Below, piece by piece: positions 1-5,098 of a stretch of DNA of 7,132 nt (its first letter is position 1; each line of letters opens with the position of its first letter). Made by a program: the position numbers and the translations under genes. The stretch is from Actinomycetota bacterium (GTDB taxonomy: Bacteria; Actinomycetota; Acidimicrobiia; Acidimicrobiales; JAHWLA01), in the NCBI GenBank assembly GCA_019347595.1, contig JAHWLA010000150.1:1-7132 (forward strand), read 5' to 3'. Under the pieces are notes generated by a model. That model ran no database searches. It saw nothing but the letters and a program-made list of their open reading frames with translations, and was not told the origin of the DNA.

Positions 1-531
1 TGGAAGGTCGCCATGACGACCCTCGGCTTCGAGCGGGGGACGAGCGCCACCACCAGCCACCGCCGCTTCCAGAAGGAGCTCGACGACATCATCGGCGCCG
101 CCCGCAAGAACGGGCGCATCGCCGACCCGCTGGTGCGCCAACAACTGGCGGCGTCGTGGTCCAAGGTCAAGATCATGGAGATCAACGGGTACCGGTCGCT
201 GACCAACGTGCTCAACGGCGGCAAGGACCCGTCGGCCGCCGCCTTGGGCGCGACCAACAAGATGTTCTGGTCGGAGTACCACCGCGACGTGATGGCGCTC
301 GCCGTCGACATCCTGGGTATGGACGGCCAGATCCTCACGGGCAAGGCCGACGAGGAGTTCGTCCCCGGGGTAGGACGTCGCCGCGGCCGCCGCAACTACC
401 CGGTCACCCCGCTGCAGGCGTCGTTCTTCTTCTCCCGCTCGGAGACCATCTGGGGCGGCACCGCCGAGATCCAGCGCAACATCGTGGGCGAGCGGGTGCT
501 CGGGCTGCCCAAGGAGCCCAAGCCTGCGTGA
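1..531 (+). CDS. Acyl-CoA dehydrogenase, C-terminal part (5' end outside the window)
   Basis: This is a flavoprotein of the acyl-CoA dehydrogenase family, which introduces an alpha-beta double bond into an acyl-CoA thioester and passes electrons to ETF. The reading frame is open from base 1 (W-K-V-A-M...), so the ATG at 13 is internal and the true start lies to the left. Seen directly: the segment VAMTTLGFERG, typical of the start of the C-terminal helical domain; a long helical stretch; and the C-terminal signature IWGGTAEIQRNIVGERVLGLP shortly before the TGA at 529-531. The motif has Gly-Gly-Thr where MCAD-type enzymes carry the catalytic Glu-Gly-Thr. In long-chain and isovaleryl enzymes the base sits instead on an earlier helix, and the Glu of FERG (bases 31-33) is a good candidate. 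The substrate cannot be told. It ends 10 nt before the stop of the convergent zinc-ribbon gene. Confidence 0.93.
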   Translation, partial: WKVAMTTLGFERGTSATTSHRRFQKELDDIIGAARKNGRIADPLVRQQLAASWSKVKIMEINGYRSLTNVLNGGKDPSAAALGATNKMFWSEYHRDVMALAVDILGMDGQILTGKADEEFVPGVGRRRGRRNYPVTPLQASFFFSRSETIWGGTAEIQRNIVGERVLGLPKEPKPA

Positions 532-541
532 CGGAATCGAT

Positions 542-733
542 CTAGAGCGGGCCGCCGAGGGCGTTGGCCTCGGCGATGGCGGGCGGCCGCATGGCTCGGG
601 CGCACTCGGCGCACACGTAGGCCCGCCCGCCGCCTTCGCCCAGCACCGGGATCATCTTCTTGCGCAACACCGTCGTCCGACACGACGGGCACGTGGTCTC
701 CTCGCCGGCGTCCTTCACTCCCGCACCTGCCAT
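542..733 (-). CDS. Small zinc-ribbon protein (63 aa)
   Basis: A 63-residue protein with two CXXC knuckles, CPSC (Cys15, Cys18) and CAEC (Cys41, Cys44). They are 22 residues apart and separated by a basic, glycine-rich loop, which is the layout of a four-cysteine zinc ribbon. The short C-terminal tail is Ala/Pro-rich. There is no signal peptide or membrane segment, so it is probably cytoplasmic; its partner (nucleic acid or protein) is unknown. The ATG at 733 is supported by a -10-like TACGCT exactly 7 nt upstream and by the absence of a Shine-Dalgarno sequence, which suggests a leaderless mRNA. It is divergent from the F420 oxidoreductase gene across 32 nt and convergent with the acyl-CoA dehydrogenase gene. 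I do not recognise a named family. The conserved cysteine pattern is the main reason to accept so short an ORF. Confidence 0.72.
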   Translation of the reverse strand: MAGAGVKDAGEETTCPSCRTTVLRKKMIPVLGEGGGRAYVCAECARAMRPPAIAEANALGGPL

Positions 734-740
734 GGCGCGC

Positions 741-746
741 AGCGTA
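741..746 (-). promoter_or_regulatory. -10 element (TACGCT) for the zinc-ribbon gene
   Basis: On the minus strand TACGCT fits the actinobacterial -10 pattern TANNNT and ends 7 nt before the ATG at 733. Transcription would then begin at or next to the start codon (leaderless). No -35 consensus is visible; its expected position lies in the first codons of the divergent gene. Confidence 0.5.
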
Positions 747-752
747 CGGCGC

Positions 753-758
753 TACCGT
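753..758 (+). promoter_or_regulatory. -10 element (TACCGT) for the F420 oxidoreductase gene
   Basis: TACCGT fits TANNNT and ends 7 nt before the ATG at 766, which predicts a leaderless transcript. It lies only 6 bp from the opposing -10 at 741-746, so the two divergent promoters are back to back and could hinder each other. The surrounding 11-mer CGCTACCGTCG recurs ahead of the DUF3097 gene. Confidence 0.52.
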
Positions 759-765
759 CGCTTCG

Positions 766-1176
766 ATGGAATCGCGGGAGAGGGTCGCCGCCGCGCGCGT
801 CGGCTGCCTGGGGACCGTCGACGCCGACGGCAATGCCCACCTCGTGCCGGTGTGCTTCGTCCTCGACGGCGACGTCGTCTACTCGGCCGTCGACGACAAG
901 CCCAAGCGCACCCCGCATCTGGCCCGGCTCGCCAACGTCCGGATTCACCCGGTCGCCACCGTCCTCGTGGACCACTACGACGAGGACTGGTCGGCGCTGT
1001 GGTGGGTGCGCGTGCGCGGCCTCGCCCGCGTCGTCGACGCGGGCGAGGAGCACGAGCGGGCGGTGGCGCTGCTGCGGGACAAGTACCCGCAGTACGCCGC
1101 CCATCGGTTGGAGGGGCCGGTGCTCGCCGTCGTGGTGGACGAATGGCGGAGCTGGTCGGCGGTCCCTCGGGACTAG
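766..1176 (+). CDS. PPOX-class F420-dependent oxidoreductase, TIGR03668 type
   Basis: A 136-residue single-domain protein of the split beta-barrel, pyridoxamine-phosphate-oxidase-like fold. Its sequence matches what I know of the TIGR03668 group (Rv0121c-like), whose members are assigned as coenzyme F420-binding oxidoreductases. Seen in the sequence: a short N-terminal helix (ESRERVAAARVGCLGTV) leading into the first strands with the typical DADGNAHLVPVCFVLDG; the segment VYSAVDDKPKRT, where cofactor-phosphate contacts are expected; the tryptophan-rich strand DWSALWWVRVRGLARVV; and the closing PVLAVVVDEWRSWSA. The length is normal for the family. Its substrate is unknown. The ATG is chosen because the -10-like TACCGT lies 7 nt upstream and the N-terminus matches family length. 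It ends 3 nt before the stop of the convergent exported protein gene. Confidence 0.88.
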   Translation: MESRERVAAARVGCLGTVDADGNAHLVPVCFVLDGDVVYSAVDDKPKRTPHLARLANVRIHPVATVLVDHYDEDWSALWWVRVRGLARVVDAGEEHERAVALLRDKYPQYAAHRLEGPVLAVVVDEWRSWSAVPRD

Positions 1177-1180
1177 GGAC
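1162..1180. terminator. Possible bidirectional hairpin between convergent genes
   Basis: GTCCCT (1162-1167) and AGGGAC (1175-1180) form a 6-bp inverted repeat with a 7-nt loop. It spans the stop codon of the F420 oxidoreductase gene and reaches the stop of the opposing gene. It reads the same on both strands, so it could serve both transcripts. There is no T-tract on either side, so intrinsic termination is uncertain. The stop codons of both genes lie in copies of CTAG 3 nt apart. Confidence 0.35.
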
Positions 1181-3420
1181 TAGAGCAGCGGCACGCCCAT
1201 CCCCACGATCGGCTGGTTCAGGCGGGCGCCTCCCATCGACCCGAAAAACGGGGCGTTGAAGGAGAACAGGCCGCCGTCGGCCGCCACCAGTCGGTAGCCG
1301 TCACCCGACGGCGTGCGGGACATGCCGACGATCGGCTGGTTGAGGCGGGCGCCGCCCATGGAGCCGTAGAAGCTCACAGCTCCGAAGGCGAAGATGCCGC
1401 CGTCGGTGGCCACCAGCCAGTAGCCGTTGCCGTTCCCGTTGGGGGTCATGCTGACGATGGGAGCGTTGAGCTTGTGCCCGCCCATCGACCCGAAGAACGG
1501 GGCGTTGAAGGCGAACATGCCGCCGTCGCTGGCCACCAGCCAGTAGCCCTGGGTGTCGGGCCGGGCGGCGATGGCGACGATCGGTGCGTTGAGCCGCTGG
1601 CCGCCCATCGAGCCGAAGAAGCGGGCGTCGCCGAAGGCGAAGATGCCGCCGTCGGATGCGACCATCCAGTACCCGTCGCCGGTCGGGGTCCGGGTGATGC
1701 CGACGATCGGCGCGTTCAGCCGCTGGCCACCCATCGACCCGTGGAAGCGGGCGTCGCCGAAGGCGAAGATGCCGCCGTCGGAGGCCACCATCCAGTAGCC
1801 GCGACCGGTCTTGGTCGACGTCATGCCGACGATCGGTGCGTTGAGCCGCTGCCCGCCCATGGAGCCGTAGAAGCGGGCGTCGCAGAAGGAGAACATGCCG
1901 CCGTCGCGAGCGACCATCCAGTAGCCGCCCGCACCGGTTGCGCCGCAGAACGAGTGGCTCAACGGCGGGTTGGTGAGGGAGCCGGTGCGACGGGCGTCGC
2001 CCCGGAAGGTGTGCCAGCCGTTGGCGCCGAGCGAGCTCTCGGTGATCTCGTAACGGGAGACGACGCCGTTGCCGTCGCGGGTGCCTGCGATGAAGATGTC
2101 GACGCGGCCGTCACCGTCGGCGTCGGTCACCAGCGGGCTGTTCTGGTGGGCGACGTTGCCGTTGATTGTGAAGAGCTGGGCGCCGCCCTTGCCGTTGTAG
2201 GCGGTGACGCCGGCACCGGTTCCGACGAGCACGTCCTGGGCGCCGTCGCTGTTGAGGTCGGCGGTGGTCACCGAACCGATGACCGCGCCGCCGAAGGTGG
2301 CGACGTCGATCAACACGCCGCCGCCGACGTCGAAGGCGTAGAGGCGGCCGGTGTTGCCGTCCTGCGTGCCGATCACGATGTCGCGGCGACCGTCGCCGTT
2401 GACGTCGGCCAGCGCGGGCGACCCCGTGGTGATGCCGCCCAGGTCCTTGGTCCAGATGCTGTTGCCGGTGGCGGCGTCGAGCAGGAACAGCCGACGCGAG
2501 TCCTCGTGGCCACCGCGCCCTTCGACGCGCTGCCAGTAGTCGCCGTTGCCCACGACGACCTCGAGCGTCCCGTTGCCGTCCAGGTCGCCGACGGCCGGGG
2601 ACGAGTAGACGATGTCGTTGAACGTCCGCTGCCAGATAAGCGAGCCGTTGCCGCGGAGCGCCCGGAGCACGCCGCCCTTGTGGTCGAACGGCCCGCCGGG
2701 GCTGGCGTCGCCGCCCACCACGACGTCGGTCTGGCCGTTGCGGTCGACGTCGGCGAGCGCGGCTGACGAGAAGACCGAGTCGTCGGTGTAGAACGGCCAC
2801 CCGCCGTTCTGCTGGCCGCTCGAAGCAGCCAGGTTGTGCATGGTCAGGCCCATGGTCCCGAAGGGGAGGTCGGGGCTGCCGTCGCTGTTGAGGTCGCCGA
2901 TGGGCGCCGTGGCCGTGACGGCCTGACGCGGGTTGTCCCCGTCGGCGCCCTGGAAGGTCCAGCGGCGGGCGCCGTTGGCGTTGAAGCCGAGCATGGCGCC
3001 CGGGGGAAGTGAGGTCTCGGCCGTGCCGGCACCCACGAACACCTCGGGCGAGCCGTTGCCGTCGACGTCGGCCGCCGAAGGCGACGACCAGATGCCGAAG
3101 CCGGTGTTCTGCGGCCAGCCGGGGACGTCGCTGCCGTCACTGCCGTGGAGGCCGTAGAGGTGGCCGTTGTAGGAGCCGACCATGACGTCGACGCCGCCGC
3201 CGTCGAGGTCGACGGCCAAGGGAGACGAGCCGCGGATCACCGCGCCGCCGAGTTGACGCGTCCATCGATGTTCGGCTTTCGGCGCGGCGTGGGCCGGAGA
3301 GGCTTCGACCACCATGGCGAGGCCTGCGGTGGATGCCAGTGCTGCGAGGAGGGCGCGGCCGATACGACGCGCCTGCGTATGACGAGGCAAGGGGGGACTT
3401 TCCTTCCGCCGGGAGGACAT
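1180..3420 (-). CDS. Exported two-propeller protein: FG-GAP/VCBS repeats plus six GYW repeats
   Basis: A secreted or surface protein of 746 residues with no recognisable catalytic domain. Residues 1-45 form a signal peptide: Arg-rich start, a hydrophobic core around LLAALASTAGLAMVV, and AHA followed by AP as the cleavage site. Residues about 66-445 carry eight FG-GAP/VCBS-type calcium loops of the form DxDGNGxxD (at 71, 118, 176, 224, 279, 339, 388 and 433), interspersed with PQQ-like strands such as LFLLDAATGNSIW. The first loop, DLDGGGVD, is one residue short. A WHTFRGDARRTG closing motif (469-480) ends this part. Residues 499-746 are six tandem repeats of 39-42 residues. The only two cysteines are C492 and C513. 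Binding to calcium, glycans or wall polymers is plausible from the family but not shown. The start could instead be the TTG at 3390, which has a good ribosome binding site and still leaves a complete signal peptide. It is divergent from the J-domain gene. Confidence 0.88.
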   Translation of the reverse strand: MSSRRKESPPLPRHTQARRIGRALLAALASTAGLAMVVEASPAHAAPKAEHRWTRQLGGAVIRGSSPLAVDLDGGGVDVMVGSYNGHLYGLHGSDGSDVPGWPQNTGFGIWSSPSAADVDGNGSPEVFVGAGTAETSLPPGAMLGFNANGARRWTFQGADGDNPRQAVTATAPIGDLNSDGSPDLPFGTMGLTMHNLAASSGQQNGGWPFYTDDSVFSSAALADVDRNGQTDVVVGGDASPGGPFDHKGGVLRALRGNGSLIWQRTFNDIVYSSPAVGDLDGNGTLEVVVGNGDYWQRVEGRGGHEDSRRLFLLDAATGNSIWTKDLGGITTGSPALADVNGDGRRDIVIGTQDGNTGRLYAFDVGGGVLIDVATFGGAVIGSVTTADLNSDGAQDVLVGTGAGVTAYNGKGGAQLFTINGNVAHQNSPLVTDADGDGRVDIFIAGTRDGNGVVSRYEITESSLGANGWHTFRGDARRTGSLTNPPLSHSFCGATGAGGYWMVARDGGMFSFCDARFYGSMGGQRLNAPIVGMTSTKTGRGYWMVASDGGIFAFGDARFHGSMGGQRLNAPIVGITRTPTGDGYWMVASDGGIFAFGDARFFGSMGGQRLNAPIVAIAARPDTQGYWLVASDGGMFAFNAPFFGSMGGHKLNAPIVSMTPNGNGNGYWLVATDGGIFAFGAVSFYGSMGGARLNQPIVGMSRTPSGDGYRLVAADGGLFSFNAPFFGSMGGARLNQPIVGMGVPLL
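1183..1926 (-). repeat. Six tandem ~126-bp units encoding GYW repeats
   Basis: Six in-frame units of 42, 42, 42, 41, 42 and 39 codons (residues 499-746). The consensus begins GYWMVASDGGIFAFGDARF and continues with HGSMGGQRLNAPIVGM and a variable spacer such as TRTPTGD. Units 2 and 3 share an identical 38-bp stretch (1619-1656 and 1745-1782), which indicates recent duplication or gene conversion. The last unit stops right after IVGMGVPLL, at the protein's C-terminus. Related units occur in the gene at 5099-6280. Confidence 0.9.
2086..3225 (-). repeat. Eight FG-GAP/VCBS calcium-loop repeats (protein-level)
   Basis: Eight blades with loops DLDGGGVD, DVDGNGSPE, DLNSDGSPD, DVDRNGQTD, DLDGNGTLE, DVNGDGRRD, DLNSDGAQD and DADGDGRVD, spaced 45 to 60 residues apart. 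Most are preceded by SSPAxAD-like strands and followed by VVVG-like strands. FG-GAP propellers usually have seven blades. The first loop is degenerate, so either seven calcium-binding blades plus a closing strand or a true eight-blade propeller is possible. Confidence 0.8.
3398..3405 (-). promoter_or_regulatory. Ribosome binding site suggesting a TTG start at 3390
   Basis: On the minus strand AAGGAAAG lies 7 nt before a TTG codon at 3390-3388, in frame with the 746-aa protein (residue 11). The ATG at 3420 has no Shine-Dalgarno sequence. A TANNNT-type hexamer, TAGCCT (3430-3425), ends only 4 nt before that ATG, which is tight for a leaderless start. It would give an mRNA leader of about 28 nt before the TTG. 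Starting at TTG gives a 35-residue signal peptide. Confidence 0.5.
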
Positions 3421-3430
3421 TGTCAGGCTA

Positions 3431-3446
3431 CCGATTCGAGTATCGG
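3431..3446. promoter_or_regulatory. Short dyad in the divergent 3421-3473 promoter region
   Basis: CCGAT (3431-3435) and ATCGG (3442-3446) are an inverted repeat around a 6-nt centre, lying in the 53-nt gap between the exported protein gene and the J-domain gene. The minus strand reads GATACT across 3444-3439, a -10-like hexamer. A dyad here could be an operator acting on both genes, but 5-bp arms are short enough to occur by chance. Confidence 0.25.
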
Positions 3447-3473
3447 CAGCGAACGACGAAAAGATGCGCGGCC

Positions 3474-3920
3474 GTGGAGAATCCTTACCGAATCCTTGAA
3501 CTTCCCGACGGGGCGACGGTCGAGGAAGTCCGACAAGCCAGGCGACGGCTGGCGAAACGGCTTCATCCGGACACGGGCGTTGGCGACGCCGCCGCCATGG
3601 CTGCGGTCAACCGCGCCTACGAGCGCATCATGGCGACGACCCATGAGCCGGAGTGGTCGTTCACACTCGACGTGCTGCCCGTCGACGCCTTCCACGCGGT
3701 CGAGGCGGCGCTAGCGGAGCTCGGCGAGGTGCTGTCGGCGGACGAGCCCTACGGCGTCGAGGCGTTCGTCGCCGAGCCCGCCCCCTGCTTCTGCACCATC
3801 GAGCTGGCGCCGGAGGCGGGCGGCACCATCGTGACGGTCACCGTGCAACCGGCCGAGGAGGGACCGCCCCCGTCGGCCGGGGACGTGGCGGCGGCGATCG
3901 TCGGATCGCTTACGGCGTAG
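3474..3920 (+). CDS. Short J-domain (DnaJ-like) protein, 148 aa
   Basis: The N-terminal residues 2-54 are a J domain: NPYRILELPDGATVEEVR (helix I and the start of II), a basic helix II QARRRLAKRL, the HPD tripeptide at 31-33 that stimulates Hsp70 (DnaK) ATPase, and helix III AAMAAVNRAYERIM. It lacks the Gly/Phe region, zinc fingers and substrate-binding domains of full DnaJ. Residues 60-148 instead form a compact alpha/beta segment containing AELGEVLSADEPYGVEAFV, a CFC pair (105-107) and a GGTIVTVTVQP strand. I do not recognise a named domain there but believe similar tails occur in other actinobacterial J proteins. It probably targets DnaK to a specific client. The frame is open further upstream, but the GTG at 3474 puts the J domain right at the N-terminus, as usual; a weak -10-like AAAGAT ends 8 nt before it. 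The 3' end overlaps the convergent CoA-transferase gene by 11 nt. Confidence 0.85.
   Translation: MENPYRILELPDGATVEEVRQARRRLAKRLHPDTGVGDAAAMAAVNRAYERIMATTHEPEWSFTLDVLPVDAFHAVEAALAELGEVLSADEPYGVEAFVAEPAPCFCTIELAPEAGGTIVTVTVQPAEEGPPPSAGDVAAAIVGSLTA
3893..3910. terminator. Weak hairpin at the convergent J-domain / CoA-transferase junction
   Basis: GCGATC (3894-3899) and GATCGC (3904-3909) form a 6-bp stem with a GTCG loop, extendable by a G-T pair at 3893/3910. For the minus-strand CoA-transferase gene it falls directly at the stop codon, where a terminator would be expected. For the J gene it lies inside the last codons. There is no T-tract, so this is tentative. Confidence 0.22.
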
Positions 3921-5076
3921 GGCGCGCCTCGGCGACGAGCACACCGCTCTCGAGGAGGACGCGAACTTCGTCCTCGTCGATGCCCAGCCATTCCGTCAGC
4001 ACTTCGTGGTTGTGCTCGCCTCGGTAGGGGGCGGGGCCGCGGACGCCGCTGTCGGCGTCGGAGAAGCGGTACGGCGAGTTCACGACGCGCCGCCGGCCTC
4101 CCGCCCGGTCGTCGACCTCGGCCACCACGCCGCGGGCGACGACCGATGGGGCGTTTACCGCTTCGAACGGACTCCGTACGTCCGCCCACGCCAGATCGGC
4201 CGCTTCCAACGCCGCGGTCAGCGAGCGCCGGTCGGGGAACGAGGCGAACCAATCGGCGGCGGCCTTGCGCCGGCAGGCGATCTTGGTGTCGAGGTCGGCG
4301 CCGGGCGGCGTCGGGTCGGCGACACCGTGAACGGTGTGCAACTGCTTCCACGTGTTGCGGAACTCGCCCGCCACCAGCAGCGGCCCACCGGGTGCGTCCC
4401 ACACCTCGCCACCCAGCCGCCGAATGGGGAAGCCGTCCATGGCGTGGTGGGCGTAGTCGTCGGTGGCGATCATGGCGTCGAGCATGGCCATGTCGATGTG
4501 CTGCCCCGTTCCCGTGCGGTCCCGCAGGTGCAGCGCGGCGAGGACGGCGACCAGGCCGTGGAGGGCGGCGTTGGTATCGGCGATCGACAGCATGGGATCG
4601 GAGTGGATGCCGTCGAAGGCGGCCTGGCGGGCGATCAGGCCCGACTCGGCGTGGATGGCGGGCGCGTAGACCTGGCGGTGGGCGTCGGGCGAGGTGCTCC
4701 CGAAGCCGGACACCGAGAGCATGACGAGCCTGGGGTTGACGGCCGACAGCTCGGCGTAGCCGATGCCGAGGCGGTCGGCCACGCCCGGCCTGAAGTTCTC
4801 GATCACCACATCGGCGCGCGCGGCGAGACGGCGCACGAGCTGGGCGCCGCCCGGCGCCTTCAGGTCGATGCTGACGTTGCGCTTTCCCGCGTTCTGCTGC
4901 GTGTAGAAGCCGGAGAGGCCGTGGCGCACCTCGCCCCACACGCGGGTCACGTCGCCCTCGGGAGGCTCGACCTTCACCACGTCGGCCCCCAGGTCGCGGA
5001 GCATCCGGCCCGCGAACGGGCCGGACACCACACGCGACAGGTCGAGCACGCGGAGGCCGTCCAGGGGGAAGGTCAC
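3910..5076 (-). CDS. CaiB/BaiF-type (class III) CoA-transferase
   Basis: A 388-residue enzyme of the class III CoA-transferase family (Frc, CaiB, BaiF), which moves CoA between carboxylic acids through an aspartyl-CoA thioester. Seen: LDGLRVLDLSRVVSGPFAGR and LRDLGADVVKVEPPEGD at the N-terminus; the NAGKRNVSIDLKAPGG segment; ADVVIENFRPGVADRLGIGY; and the motif SIADTNAALHG, whose Asp167 sits where the catalytic Asp169 of formyl-CoA transferase lies. After that come GTGQHIDMAMLDAM and a C-terminal domain ending in SPYRFSD...PAPYRGEHNHEVLTEWLG, typical of the family. The length is normal. The acids used cannot be predicted. The start is GTG at 5076; the nearest ATG (5084) is out of frame. No Shine-Dalgarno sequence is visible. 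It lies 22 nt after the 3D-domain gene on the same strand, with no functional link apparent. Confidence 0.93.
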   Translation of the reverse strand: MTFPLDGLRVLDLSRVVSGPFAGRMLRDLGADVVKVEPPEGDVTRVWGEVRHGLSGFYTQQNAGKRNVSIDLKAPGGAQLVRRLAARADVVIENFRPGVADRLGIGYAELSAVNPRLVMLSVSGFGSTSPDAHRQVYAPAIHAESGLIARQAAFDGIHSDPMLSIADTNAALHGLVAVLAALHLRDRTGTGQHIDMAMLDAMIATDDYAHHAMDGFPIRRLGGEVWDAPGGPLLVAGEFRNTWKQLHTVHGVADPTPPGADLDTKIACRRKAAADWFASFPDRRSLTAALEAADLAWADVRSPFEAVNAPSVVARGVVAEVDDRAGGRRRVVNSPYRFSDADSGVRGPAPYRGEHNHEVLTEWLGIDEDEVRVLLESGVLVAEARPTP

Positions 5077-5082
5077 CGCGCC

Positions 5083-5088
5083 ATTCTG
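5083..5088 (-). promoter_or_regulatory. Possible -10 element (CAGAAT) for the CoA-transferase gene
   Basis: The minus strand reads CAGAAT, one change from TANNNT, ending 6 nt before the GTG at 5076. With no Shine-Dalgarno sequence present, this could make the CoA-transferase mRNA leaderless and independent of the gene 22 nt upstream. The evidence is weaker than for the two TANNNT sites at 741-758. Confidence 0.3.
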
Positions 5089-5098
5089 TCGGGCTGCG

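Noticed and set aside
1183..1926. CRISPR-like or noncoding tandem repeat
   Set aside because: The roughly 126-bp period is a multiple of three, the variation preserves the protein motif, and there are no spacers; it is a coding repeat.
1474..2766. Long plus-strand ORF (430 aa) opposite the 746-aa protein
   Set aside because: It is the antisense shadow of the repeat gene. Its Val/Ala/Gly/His-rich repeats follow from the GC-rich repeats on the other strand, and no domain is visible.
3333..3473. N-terminal extension of the J-domain protein to an ATG at 3333
   Set aside because: It would overlap the divergent exported protein gene by 88 nt and add a sequence with no J-protein character; the GTG at 3474 places the J domain at the N-terminus.
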